Part shown: piece by piece, positions 44,780-59,245 of the stretch | How positions within the stretch are numbered: position 1 is the first letter of the stretch | How the letters are laid out: every line of letters starts with the position of its first letter | Source of the DNA: Perkinsus marinus ATCC 50983 | Lineage: Eukaryota > Perkinsozoa > Perkinsida > Perkinsidae | Direction of reading: 5' to 3' | DNA: 61,761 nucleotides | Assembly (NCBI RefSeq): GCF_000006405.1 | Contig: NW_003216737.1 | Coordinates: 216,758-278,518, forward strand | Notes under the pieces: generated by a model | What the model was told of the DNA's origin: nothing | Databases searched by the model: none | What the model saw: only the letters and a program-made list of their open reading frames with translations | Program-made: the position numbers and the translations under genes

Positions 44780-45901
44780 TCGGAAGCGAGGAAAGCTTTC
44801 CAGATTACTGAGGTTTAACACGGTATGATATGAGTATGAATGGCTTGGGAGGCAGCCTCGAGAGGCAACCATGAACGCGTGCGCATTCACGTAAGCACGA
44901 ACTTCGTGCCACACAGCGTGACCACTGTATGCACGAATCTCGCTCGTCCATTATTCGTTGCATCAACGGATCGCAGCCCTCAGGCTCAAATGGATAAAAT
45001 AAGAAGCCTTATCACCTATTATGGCTATCCCAAGTGTTGTTGAGTCAATCAGGGTGGGTGTTACTACCAACGGACCCGCGCGGCGCCAAAAAAAGCGCCC
45101 GAATGCTCATGCTTCCTTGCTTCTGTGCGGCACGCAGTGCGTGCCACGCACACGCATGAGCTGGCTGGCGCCACTGGTGCTTGCGTATCTGCGTATCCAT
45201 TTGTCTTGAGTACGTGCAATATAACTACTTGAGTACGTGCAATCTTATCGAGTATTCACCATGAATCCTAGAGTCAGTGAGAGAAGCAAAAGCGCCTTAT
45301 CGTATGACGATGGACTCTACTCCAACGAAGTCATTGTAATATCGTTGTATTCCGTTAGGATTCCACTATTGCTATTCTCAGATGCACTGTGTGCAGACGA
45401 TGCAGGCCGGCATTGAACCTCCACTTCTACTAAATGTTAACTCCGCGTTACTGTGTAGCGCTAGGATGGCAAACAAACCAACAAAAGCGTCAGGTAAGCA
45501 TGGCTTCATCCATTCTTTTGTCTATGGGGTTTTCTACAGGGTTCAATGCTGAGGGCTTCTGGCAATCACCAAGTAAGTAATTTGGTTCGGACTTCGATAT
45601 GTTGCCGAATGCAGACGCAAATGCGAGAGCTTCTCGGGCTCTAGATGAGGTCGATGATGTGCCCACTGAGGCATGCTTTAGGTTACTAGGTGCTGTTAAT
45701 AGTTTTGATACCCAATATTGGAATATGTGTCTACACTAGTGTCGGTGGATCCCTCCTTTACAGGTATTCAACAGGCACATGCAGCTTTGTCTGTTGGACA
45801 GCATATACGTGGTGGGAACGGTGGCTGTATACTGCTTCCAATGGTTGATAATGCATCATGCGATGCATCAGGTCATCATCACACGCAGGTATCAGTATTT
45901 T
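44780..45901. other. No clear gene
   Basis: A short frame at 45599-45736 (MLPNADANARASRALDEVDDVPTEACFRLLG...) has protein-like composition but is too short to name. Otherwise nothing recognised. Confidence 0.25.
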
Positions 45902-46398
45902 TTATAGATGGGCAGAATTACGTTACGGACCGTTACGGTTCACTATTACGGTTACGCTTCAAGCCCCGTAGCGGGGCTTGGCGCGTAAAATTACGGCGCC
46001 GTAACGGGTCTTACGGAGATGCAGAGGACAAAGCGAGAATTGATCATTCATGTCGCCTAAATCTATTCCATGTGAATGCGAATTGAGGATGAGGCCAGCT
46101 TGGCAGTTCCGGGCCAGCCTGCGAGTAAGACGGACGGAATTTGCAAATGAGACGAGTGGCGAATGCGAAACCAAATGTTACTCTCTCATCGGTTCCGTTG
46201 AATCCGAGCCACAAAAAACGAGTTTAACAACTATTTGAGCTATCGTAGAGTGCATTACAGCGAATCCCTCTGCCACAATTCTGAAAAAGCAGTTCAGCAC
46301 CAACCGTAAAGTCGTAAGGCATTTCCGTAACCTTAAACTGCTTACGTTACGCACGCCGTAACGTGAACCGTAAAAAACGTTACGCTGCCCATCTATAA
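45902..46398. mobile_element. MITE, TATAGATGGGCAG family, best copy
   Basis: 497 bp with 14-bp perfect inverted ends (ttatagatgggcag / ctgcccatctataa), continued inside by gttacg/cgtaac-rich inverted sequence. Aligns throughout with 21979-22449. No ORF of its own. Confidence 0.85.
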
Positions 46399-47090
46399 TA
46401 TGAAGGCCTTCGTGAGGGACTTGCTCAAACCCAACAAGCACGGCGGCATTTTTGTATACCCTGGTGACAGCAGTATTATTACGAACTGTCATGCTAACTC
46501 CAGCTCCCAAAAACCGAATAATCATCGAAGCATGCCAGCATCACCTCAACTAGTCGGAGAAGGCGAAATAAATAGGATGAACGCTGGGAGTTATTGTTCT
46601 ACCAAGTGAGTATCTGTATCACTAGTCATGTCATTCAACTCACGATTTCATAACTTTCTTAAGTGCTGCTTTGATTGAAGTTCCTAAGGTCCTCGGACCG
46701 GAAACTACAGTTATCATAATTCGGTGAGGCACCATCACTGTCAGCTGCCATTCTGAAGACCCTCGATCTCCCATTATGAAAACGAAGCCAACCAGCGGTC
46801 CTTGACGATTTATCACTCAAGGAAGCGCATGCCTTGAAAGTTTGTAATGTTCACCCGTGAAACACAAAGGGAGGGCAAATGGACTGGAGTATGGAAACGT
46901 AGCAATACTTTCACTCAACTAAGTTGAGTCAACTTACACAACTTTCCATCCCATACTACACCAGAGAATGTACAACCTACAACAGTTCGTCATGGTGAAC
47001 TCTGATATAACTTTTACTAAGTCCTGGTTACTCTGAAGACACTGTTCTGTTGAATCAGCACATCGGTTCATCCGCTCCGATATGCATTGC
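46399..47090. other. No gene seen
   Basis: Intergenic, no recognisable feature. Confidence 0.3.
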
Positions 47091-47099
47091 GACGCAATG

Positions 47100-47206
47100 C
47101 GCGGCAGGCTGCCGCGCCAGCGCCGCGCCTGCCTGCCGCGCCAGCGCCGCGCCTGCCTGCCGCGCCAGCGCCGCGCCTGCCTGCCGCGCCAGCGCAGCGC
47201 CGCGTA
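47100..47206. repeat. GC-rich 24-bp minisatellite
   Basis: About four copies of a 24-bp unit (tgccgcgccagcgccgcgcc + tgcc). If read in the open frame from 47050 it would encode CRASAAPA repeats, but nothing else supports that frame. It is preceded by gcattgcg-a-cgcaatgc and followed by a stem gtagctttttcc...ggaaaagctac. Fourteen bases of the unit (cagcgccgcgcctg) equal the outer end of the hAT-like fragment at 56.99-57.01 kb. Confidence 0.85.
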
Positions 47207-47425
47207 GCTTTTTCCCTAAGGAAAAGCTACGTAGTCACGTGAAGCTCCAGGTTATAACACCAGAGCTATCAGATCGTCATCAATAGATGTTGTTTCGGTG
47301 TTTCAATACACTCACTGGTCTTCGTCCCTTTCCAATGGACGTTGAGTTCTCGAGACTAATACATACCGATGTAGGCTGTGATGTACTTCCCAGAGCGTGA
47401 TTATCTCCGTCTCCTGTAACCTCAT

Positions 47426-48538
47426 ATGCTCACCTACCCTCTCATCATCTGGACTGCCTTACAAGGTGTCATGGGAGTAACTCTGGAGCTACCTATCTTT
47501 CGTATGTTCATGCACAATGGTGATAATAATCTATATCAGCCTATACAAGCTGACGGTCAACCTCAAAATCCCATCGTGGATACTGGAGCACCCTATGTAT
47601 TTTTTGTCTGGAAGGATTGGTATGAACAGCAAACTGGTACGGGTGCTTGTACGACTCTCACAGCCCAGTGCTACTCCTGTATTAGGAGCTGCTCGCCCCA
47701 GCACACGCAGACCATAAACTTCGGCGGTGGAGTGGATGTCACTATTTTCCAAAACGCTGGGAAACTTTCTCTTGGTACAACATCATACGAAGGTATGACC
47801 TTCGGTCTGGTCTGTGGTAGGTCTCCCCCTCCCCCTCACGCTGAACCTCACGCTTCATTTGGCCTGGCTAAAATCAGCGACCCGGGATACCCCTCTATCA
47901 TGGATCAGCTCTTAAAGAGGAGGGTGATCGCGCAGAAGGTATTCGCTCTCTACCTACACCCGGATCAAAGTGGGACATCTGGATTCGATGGATCCCTACT
48001 TTTGGGTGGTGGCAGTTCTCGGGTGTACAAGGGTCCTTTACGTTTTGTACCAACAGTCTCATCTAATGATTGGAATGTAATGCTGAGCTCTGTCCAGGTT
48101 GGTAGTGGGCACACGACTATTGGTATTAAACAACACCTACTCCTAGATACTGGAAGTAACAACATGTATGTCCCGAGATTGTATTTCAGCTCACTACTAA
48201 GAGATATCAGCCAGCAAGCCAGCCAAGCGGCTAAGGCTAAGGTGAAAATTGCTTACCAGCCAGGATATGGGGTATGGGCTATCAATTGTGCTTATCGCGA
48301 GTTCATGCCGAGCATTACTTTTGGACTACAAGCTCTACAAGGAGACGTATTGATAACCATTGATAGTTTGAGTTATGTCCCGATGCGATCCGGAATATGT
48401 TTTCTCCAAATTAGAGTTAATGCCGATGACGCCGATGACATGTGGGTCCTTCCCGACTATACGCTAGTCGGAAATTACCTCGAGTTTCAAGCAGCCCAGA
48501 ATCGTATTGGGATTGCCAAGTTATTGCCAGAGCAATAG
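47426..48538 (+). CDS. Secreted pepsin-like aspartic protease 1
   Basis: 370 aa, no intron. The N-terminus (MLTYPLIIWTALQGVMG) is a signal peptide and no long propeptide follows. The two catalytic aspartates are Asp52 (PIVDTGAPYVFF) and Asp241 (LLLDTGSNNMYVP), as in family A1. Four cysteines cluster after the first site (GACTTLTAQCYSCIRSC). The flap that normally holds a tyrosine reads INFGGG here, so Phe99 seems to stand in its place, which may alter cleavage preference. The C-terminal strand ends GNYLEFQAAQNRIGIAKL, as expected. The length is typical for a form without propeptide. A paralogue with the same layout lies at 58130-59245 on the other strand. Likely an extracellular or vacuolar protease. 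Confidence 0.9.
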   Translation: MLTYPLIIWTALQGVMGVTLELPIFRMFMHNGDNNLYQPIQADGQPQNPIVDTGAPYVFFVWKDWYEQQTGTGACTTLTAQCYSCIRSCSPQHTQTINFGGGVDVTIFQNAGKLSLGTTSYEGMTFGLVCGRSPPPPHAEPHASFGLAKISDPGYPSIMDQLLKRRVIAQKVFALYLHPDQSGTSGFDGSLLLGGGSSRVYKGPLRFVPTVSSNDWNVMLSSVQVGSGHTTIGIKQHLLLDTGSNNMYVPRLYFSSLLRDISQQASQAAKAKVKIAYQPGYGVWAINCAYREFMPSITFGLQALQGDVLITIDSLSYVPMRSGICFLQIRVNADDADDMWVLPDYTLVGNYLEFQAAQNRIGIAKLLPEQ

Positions 48539-48659
48539 GCACCTTTAGACCGCGTATGCGTGCAAGGAATTCTCGTCGCATGCGCGCACATGTTATTGAT
48601 CATGGACGCCTTTAATATTATCGATCTTGCTTTTGGCAGAACAGCCTAAATTTTACGAC

Positions 48660-49570
48660 GATCAGTTTGGTTCAAGAGGTTTAGCTTTATATAAGAGATC
48701 ATAAGGCACTTCATTCTTTGAGACCTTGATGGCGCAGAGTTCAGTCCAGTCTGGCAGAACCCTAAAATCTTCCCACCTTAGATACCTATCGTTGAGGCAC
48801 CCAGATTCAGCATGGTAGTACTTCTCGAAGAGGCCCTTAGCATATATCGACGCAGCTTCAGTGTCGTCCGGGATATAGAACCGTGAACGAGGGACGAGCA
48901 ATCTATTGACTCGGGTCGTGCCAGAGTACTCCATCCTCACCCAGTTGACAGTCCTTGTGGTCGACCCCGCTAGTCTCCAGCTGAGCAATTAAACCGCTAG
49001 CCTTTGGGGAGTCACGCTGGATTTGCAGAAGCTCCTGTCGGTAGGGCTTGCCAATGGCGGCGCTGATCACCTGCGAGCTCCTAGGTAGGTCATCTCTCCT
49101 ATATGGCAGAGCGTACAGGACACGAATGAGCTCGTTATCATCGTCGGGCATGCTCCCCTGATTATCCGGGGGGTCTGACTCGCCCAGAAGTGACACTGAT
49201 ACCGGACGACCGTCGAGAATGATGGACTTCGAGATTTTCCACGCCTCGGCCAACCGACTCAGCACATCGGCCTGTGCGTTTTGATCCCCTGGTAGATGGC
49301 TCATGTAGGGCCGAGTGCTATATTGCCGATCCCAAGCATCCCGAATGCCCGAAACAGCCTCGCATAGCCTCGATACGGCGGCTCTTCCGATAGATTTGCA
49401 AGTCAGTCGATCTCCGCCTCGAAGCCAGGATAAAGCCGTCCTAGAGTCCGCGAAGGACCGTTAGCCAAGACCACCGCAGTAATGCACCAGCGCATCACAT
49501 TGTGATGATCACAATAGGTGAAGGCCAGAGGAAGAGAGTAGGCTTCTTGACGATTTTGATGCCAGCAAAC
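48660..49570 (-). mobile_element. Ty3-like element fossil: RNase H to integrase start
   Basis: Minus strand. An RNase H tail (DSRTALSWLR ... SHLPGDQNAQADVLSRL) is followed by a linker and the start of an integrase zinc region. LTRs not found. Broken in a few places, old. Confidence 0.5.
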
Positions 49571-50059
49571 TTGGGGCCCCCGTTAGAACTTGGCCTTCCC
49601 GCACAAGGGGACCTTTTCACCGGAGGCGGGCTCGAGCCATATTCAATAGCCTAGGCTATATGGAGAGAGCCCGAATGGACTGTCACCGAGTGCTGACAGG
49701 GCTGGGTGTCAGCTGTAGCACCGGAATCATGACCTCTAGAACTCAACGACATAAGAGATTGGTGCAAATACAAACTTGAACCCTAAACTTAGTAGTATAG
49801 AGTTCTACAGAACTACAGCGTGGGGGCGCTAGAGGGACAGGTCAATAGCATCAGCTTTGTGTACTATCACAGGAGATCTCCTAAACGGGGACAACACCTC
49901 ACATGCCCCCCTCTTGAAGCTCTAAGAGAGAATAAAAGTAAACCATTCAATGGAATCATTCAACATCCGTCGAGCCATCCTCGAAAGACTCACAGTCCCA
50001 TTAGTCACTCTAATTCCTGGGACTAGAAGAGTATCAGTACACATCATATCGAAATTCGA
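49571..50059. other. No gene seen
   Basis: Between two retroelement fossils; no recognisable feature. Confidence 0.25.
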
Positions 50060-51215
50060 TAAACCCTGATGATTTGGTGCCTACCTCTTCTGGTGATTGT
50101 GATGCTGCCAGGAACTCCTTCCTTCGTCTGGCTTGTTCACAATGCAAATCAGCAAGGTCTTGTCGCCAAAAGGTGCACTTCAACCTTTGATGATGTTGAT
50201 GGTATAAGCTGTGATCCTGGTGATCATCTTGATGCTGAAGCTGATGTGTTCATACTATGAACTTCATAGATCCTGTTGGGAAGGTTGACTCAGTTCTAGC
50301 CAAGGAATTACTGAAACCACCACGATGGGCATCGCTTGATGAACGTTGGGAGATTGAGGAGGTCGTTGCTTATGACGAAGAAGCTGCAATATACTATGTC
50401 CGGTCAAATATTGGAAAGAGGTTCTATGTTTATGATGTTCCCCCTTATGTTGAGAGGGTATCAAGGCCCTTGATTCAAGGGCATCGTTCAAACGGGAAAT
50501 TCTCTCTCATACTAAGTTTACACGAGCCCCTGCTGAGATACGGGTAGCAGCAGCAGCAGCTGCTGAGCAGCTGATACCTTGCGTGAGATGGTTATTCCTG
50601 ATAAGTTGGAGCCTATAAATTATAGGCTATAATGTCTGATGATAAATTTGGTACTTATAGTAGTGGTCTACCACCTGAACTCGTTGCTTGCTCTAACACC
50701 TACCCGGTTGCTGGAAATGATTCAGGACGACGTGTTCGACCTATCTTCCCATACTTGGTGCTGAATAAGAAGACGGATGTGAAGGCCTTCAAGTTCCACC
50801 AGCAAGAATTGGTGCAAATCCTTACCAAATCCCGTTATTATGCGGTGTGTACTCGGACCGATATTGCTGATGCCTTCATGTCCATTAGATGTTCACCTCG
50901 CGCGCGTAGTTGTTTGGGTTTGTATCGCCCGGAAATAGAAACATGTAAGGGAAAAGTGAGTTATGAGTCCCCGCCTCAGGCTCTTAAAGGCTGGTTTCGT
51001 TTCACTCGTACTCCGTATGGCGGAGCTGTTGAACTATATGNNNNNNNNNNNNNNNNNNNNNNNNNNNNNNNNNNNNNNNNNNNNNNNNNNNNNNNNNNNN
51101 NNNNNNNNNNNNNNNNNNNNNNNNNNNNNNNNNNNNNNNNCAATTCAGGATGCCTTTAGCAAAGCACTTCCACGCGAAGAAAAAGTAAGGGTCGAGGCTA
51201 GACCGCTCAGTTGAT
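50060..51215 (+). mobile_element. Retroelement fossil with reverse transcriptase start
   Basis: Plus strand. The clearest part is at 50632-51040: RRVRPIFPYLVLNKKTDVKA, then YAVCTRTDIADAFMSI, the opening motifs of a reverse transcriptase (the aspartate in TDIADAF is catalytic motif A). The frame runs into an assembly gap. It looks broken and partial; LTR class not decidable. Confidence 0.5.
51041..51140. other. Assembly gap (100 N)
   Basis: Exactly 100 N, the usual placeholder for a gap of unknown size. It lies inside a retroelement, the typical place for an assembly to break. Order and distance across it are not proven. Confidence 0.99.
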
Positions 51216-51598
51216 AGCCTCAGGCATTGGGAGGCTGTCTGATTACCTGACTCGGATAGGCTCTATCTGCGAGATACTGAATACCCGCGCACGACCTTGC
51301 TGTTCGCCCGAGGCGAATCACTTCGCTGTGGCACGCTGCCAGTCGCGGCGACAGCCAGATATTCGGCAGATGCCGATTCCCCGGGTCGAAAGGATGGTAT
51401 TCCCCGGGTTCGGTCAGATTGCGCGTTTTCCTCGAGCCTCGACGAACCCTCGAGATTGTTCTTCGGTAATTCAGAAGAAGATTATTCACATACTATTTCT
51501 GAGCATAATCCACAACGCAAATTCAATATCCCTAGTAGCCTAATAACTCCAATAGTTATCGCATATAGCATAGGTTCAAAAAACCGGATTCTTTGCCC

Positions 51599-52126
51599 CG
51601 CCCCTAAATTACTCAATCCGCCCCTGAATTGCTCAAATATGCCACATGCGTTCTAAAGTTGGATGAGTCATCCGCTATCGTACCAGCTTCTTTGAGACTG
51701 ACATACATGGCACAGTCTCTGTCTCAGTAACCCATACCAGTGTGCTCAGCTAATAAATGTAGTAACGTGGTGGAGTTCAATACACTCAGTACGTGTTCAG
51801 GGCGGCCAAGGTCAGTAGATAGCACGGCTCAACACAACGATGTGAAACTAGATTGATCCTTGCGTCGGCCAAGGTTTCGAAACATTCAAGCCAGTGGCTG
51901 GTCAAGTTCGAACATGTGTCTTTGAGACGGCCAAGGTCAAGCGTGATGCACAAGAGTTCTCCTCAAGATGTCATGGCAGTCAAGTTGACTGAGTCAACAA
52001 AGCCAACTGACATGCTTGCAGTAAAGCTTCAGGGACGCTCGGGTAGCTTGAAAAGTTAGGGGCCGGTACGAGTCATTTAGAGGCGGATTGAGCAATTTTT
52101 GGGGCGGATTGAGTACCTTAGGGGCG
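51599..52126. mobile_element. 528-bp MITE with repeated GGCGGATTGAG ends
   Basis: The left end (cgcccctaaattactcaatc followed by cgcccctgaattgctcaa) and the right end in reverse complement (cgcccctaaggtactcaatc, cgccccaaaaattgctcaa) match over about 40 bp, each end holding the unit twice. The interior repeats 'cggccaaggt' three times (about 51805, 51866 and 51930) and has no ORF worth naming. No target duplication recognised. Confidence 0.65.
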
Positions 52127-52985
52127 ACGAATTTGGTGCGAGGTTGACAGTGGGCATAACACAGCCGAAGGTTGTATTAGGCCCTGACTATCAACCGGTC
52201 AAAATCTATCGAGATCCGGCTTATCGGGGAACGACTCTTCCCCGATCCTTGTGGGACAATAATTGTGCCACACGTTGGTAAAAAGTTCGAGACGCCATTT
52301 TGCTGGCTCGGCCTCTCGAGACTTGTTTTCCTTTGTTTTCCATCCCGAACCCGCCCGGGACATTTCTCCTCTCCTGCCCTATCTTTCACTTGACAATGCT
52401 CCGGCCAACCGTCAGCCAGCGATCATCAAGTCAGATATCCACATCCTGTCATTGTGCTCTCAGCCGCCACCACCATTGTGTGGAAGCTGTGGCCACCACG
52501 ATCTACAGCCTACAAGGCTGCATCGGGCCAGCAGCCTCGGCTGGACGCATGTAAGAAGCTCCGAATCGTCACTGATCCAGCCACGGCTGAGATCCCCTCT
52601 TCGTGAGCGTCACGACCAGCGATGAAGCCGCTCATCGAGTAAGCCTCGATGATGCATCACCACCGGCCGCATACTGACAGGATATGACTGGCTCCCACAG
52701 CTGTGGCTCGCCGAACGGACTAAAGACTCTCGCACAGAGTCTCTGTCATGCTCGCCGAGCGAGCTGGCTAGCATCAAACCACAGCTCAGTGGGTAAACTC
52801 ATCAAACAGACGATGTGCTCTAGTGGTTAAGGAGATCAGCTGAGCTGCTCAGCTGATTCAGCTCTTAACTCACTTGGCTATAGCTTTCGCGAGTTAGAAA
52901 CCTCGTGCTGTCGATGAGAACCCATTTAAGGTTGCGGTCTGTCTGCCTCTCTCTCACCCTTTGTTTGGACAGCCCGTGATCTCGT
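52127..52985. other. No gene seen
   Basis: No coding sequence. Holds the tRNA-like patch listed separately. At 52986-53010 a 'attttggggggcggatgag' resembles the inner end motif of the 51.6-kb MITE. Confidence 0.25.
52812..52910 (+). ncRNA. Degenerate tRNA-like / SINE-head sequence
   Basis: 'gctctagtggttaagga' resembles the A box of Leu/Ser tRNAs. 56 bp further 'gttagaaacc' differs by one base from a B box (gttcgaaacc). The spacing fits a tRNA with a long variable arm, but acceptor and anticodon stems do not form. Likely a tRNA pseudogene or the head of a SINE. Confidence 0.25.
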
Positions 52986-53073
52986 AGTGGATTTTGGGGG
53001 GCGGATGAGCAGGTGCCGGGTTTCAGTGGTTCCATTGTGCGCAACTTTTACAAATAGAAAATACATAAAAACG

Positions 53074-53090
53074 CGTGACTTCATATATGA

Positions 53091-53097
<7 letters not shown>
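53074..53097. repeat. Perfect 24-bp palindrome at LINE 5' edge
   Basis: cgtgacttcatatatgaagt(cacg) is its own reverse complement, with no loop, six bases before the first LINE codon. It may mark the insertion junction of the truncated LINE. Confidence 0.85.
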
Positions 53098-57010
<3,913 letters not shown>

Positions 57011-58129
57011 CGTTACCCACGCAAATGATACACTCTCGAACTCCCATGAAAAGAGCTTCCGACCTACATCACCATGATGTAATAACGCGATGTCATTAGA
57101 TGTTGTCATGCATCATCGCAACTCATAGATTGCAGTGCAAAGAAGTCGTGCCGTGATATGATCAGTCATGATTGGCTCGGAAATTAATGACTTCAATTTG
57201 ATTTTCTTATCAGCGAAATCGACTTACTCGATCATCAAATTGAGAGCCGATCCCCGAAAAATCACTCGAATTTGAGACCTCGATGTTGGGCACGTCGCTG
57301 AAGTTCAGCGGCCAAACTAAGCCACTTATCAACTTTTTGGGAGAAAAAGTTATAGTAATTACCCTCTCTGGCCGGTTTTGCGTGTTCAGTATCACTCGTA
57401 CTTCCTGAGTTAATTTCAGTCGTAGATTCGGATTCCCCATGCTCGAAAACCTATATGCTTCAACTTTCAGCCCTATTCGCTTCCATACCGTGGAGAAAGT
57501 GGGGTTAGACTGGTTTCTCGGGATTTTCGGCGGGCGTCGTTAGGCGTTCGCACGATAGGCTTCAAGCCTATAGCCGCTACGCTCCGCTTTTTTTCACAAC
57601 GTGGCTGGAGTAGGTGCGCATTTTCGAATTCTTTTACTCTGATGCTTCTCACACGCCGCCTTCACTTCAAACGACTGGAATGTCCATTTCACGAGGCGCG
57701 CTTGCACGCACATTAGCGCGCGCCCTGATAATCGATTTGTTAGGGCGCACTTTCGTCAACTTTCTGAGACGCGCCTTCCGCGTTGCAATCACTGGCACCC
57801 CAAAAAGTTCCTCACGAAGCGCCCGCTTCGTACCCTTGTTCGACAATATGATGCACTCATGATGAACTCAAGAAACTCCAATGTCTTTATACCTGTAAGA
57901 TAAGTGATAGTCTGCGAAAATAGTCAGCTCATCAACCGAAATAATAAACTCTCGATCGACTGAATAATTCGCCAAACAGCATTCTAAACCTTTTTTTCGT
58001 AGAACCATGCTACAAGAGTGGCGAATCCAGCCGGGGGTCTTCTCACGGAACGGTCATAGAATGATCAACGATAAAGAAGGACATTCGGCTGTAGACCGTA
58101 AATTCAAGACCATAAAATAATGGGATTGT
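57011..58129. other. No gene seen
   Basis: No recognisable gene on either strand between the hAT fragment and aspartic protease 2. Confidence 0.3.
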
Positions 58130-59245
58130 TCATAGAGATCGCGGTTTCAGCTTGCCGATTCCGGCTCGATTGAGAGTAGGGTCGAACTCAAAATAGTTAC
58201 CGATCAGCATACGATCGGGGAAACTCCACACGATCCCTGAGGACCTCAAGATGATGAGTAGACAGACACCATTTTGATTCCTGGCATAGTTCCTATATGT
58301 CATCGTGTATGGAGTTGTGCCCTGAGGACCCAAGTGAAACCTCAACGGTGGCAACTTGCTCATGTATTGGCAAGGGAAATACCAGTGCTCGTTCATTGGG
58401 TTGAACTTAAACGCAGCCTTGTCAGTTTGAGTTCTAATATCATTGATGAGGGCGTCATAGTGTGATACTGGGACGTATATATCGTTGGCACCGGTGTCGA
58501 GATCTAGATTCATGTTGATTCTAGAAGTTATATGTCCATCACCGACTTGTAGCTTGTCAATATTAACCGTGTACCCTTCGTTGGTAGAGAAGTCGACATA
58601 CTTCAATGCACCCTCATATAACGCTGAGTCGCCTCCACCCAAGAGTAGGCCTCCATCAGCCGATGCTTCGATGGGATCATCGGCAGGAAACAAGTAGAGA
58701 GCAATGATCCCGGTCGTTATAATTTTTAATGATCGCAACTGCGTCATCAGAGACGGGAAGTTTACATCACCTTCATCATAGCCAAGACCCAACAAGTTAG
58801 TCGGGGGAGCTTCACTGACGGGAGGTTTCTGATCGAATATCAGCCCGAATGTGAGGATCTGCGACACCTGACCCATAGTTAGTTTCGATTTCCGCTGGAA
58901 AAATTTCACTGTGTATTTGTCCACGAAAGTAGCAGTTCCCGTAACTTTACCCACCGAGCAAGGCTCCGAGCATTCGTAACACCCCATGGGCCAAGTACTA
59001 CAGGAGTGTCCACTGGCTTTCTCGTACCAATTCTTCCAGATGAAGAAAGAAAAACCCGATCCAGTGTCAACGAGAGCATGTAGCTTCTGGCCATTCTCGC
59101 CGATCAGAGTATGATACAATCCGGGGCCGTATTGAGGCATATCTTCGTACTGCACATCCAGCTTGAGAGTTGCTCCTCGGGAGACCTCCAACACGTCAAA
59201 TACATAAACCAAGGCGAGCAGTCGGACGGGCATAGGAGAACGCAT
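58130..59245 (-). CDS. Secreted pepsin-like aspartic protease 2
   Basis: The open frame extends to 59473, but the ATG at 59245 is preferred: it gives a signal peptide (MRSPMPVRLLALVYVFDVLEVSRG) and 371 aa, nearly equal to paralogue 1. Catalytic aspartates are Asp60 (ALVDTGSGFSFFIW) and Asp250 (LDLDTGANDIYVP). The cysteine cluster after site one (CSTWPMGCYECSEPC) and the DGGLLLGGGDSALYEG block match paralogue 1 in order. The usual flap tyrosine position is again not evident (TATFVDKY). The C-terminus ends GNYFEFDPTLNRAGIGKL. Paralogy is seen directly; location outside the cell or in a vacuole is inferred from the signal. No intron. Confidence 0.9.
   Translation of the reverse strand: MRSPMPVRLLALVYVFDVLEVSRGATLKLDVQYEDMPQYGPGLYHTLIGENGQKLHALVDTGSGFSFFIWKNWYEKASGHSCSTWPMGCYECSEPCSVGKVTGTATFVDKYTVKFFQRKSKLTMGQVSQILTFGLIFDQKPPVSEAPPTNLLGLGYDEGDVNFPSLMTQLRSLKIITTGIIALYLFPADDPIEASADGGLLLGGGDSALYEGALKYVDFSTNEGYTVNIDKLQVGDGHITSRINMNLDLDTGANDIYVPVSHYDALINDIRTQTDKAAFKFNPMNEHWYFPCQYMSKLPPLRFHLGPQGTTPYTMTYRNYARNQNGVCLLIILRSSGIVWSFPDRMLIGNYFEFDPTLNRAGIGKLKPRSL

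Noticed and set aside
47100-47206. Evenly spaced repeats considered as a CRISPR-like array
   Set aside because: The 24-bp units are head-to-tail with no unique spacers, and the organism is eukaryotic. It is a minisatellite.
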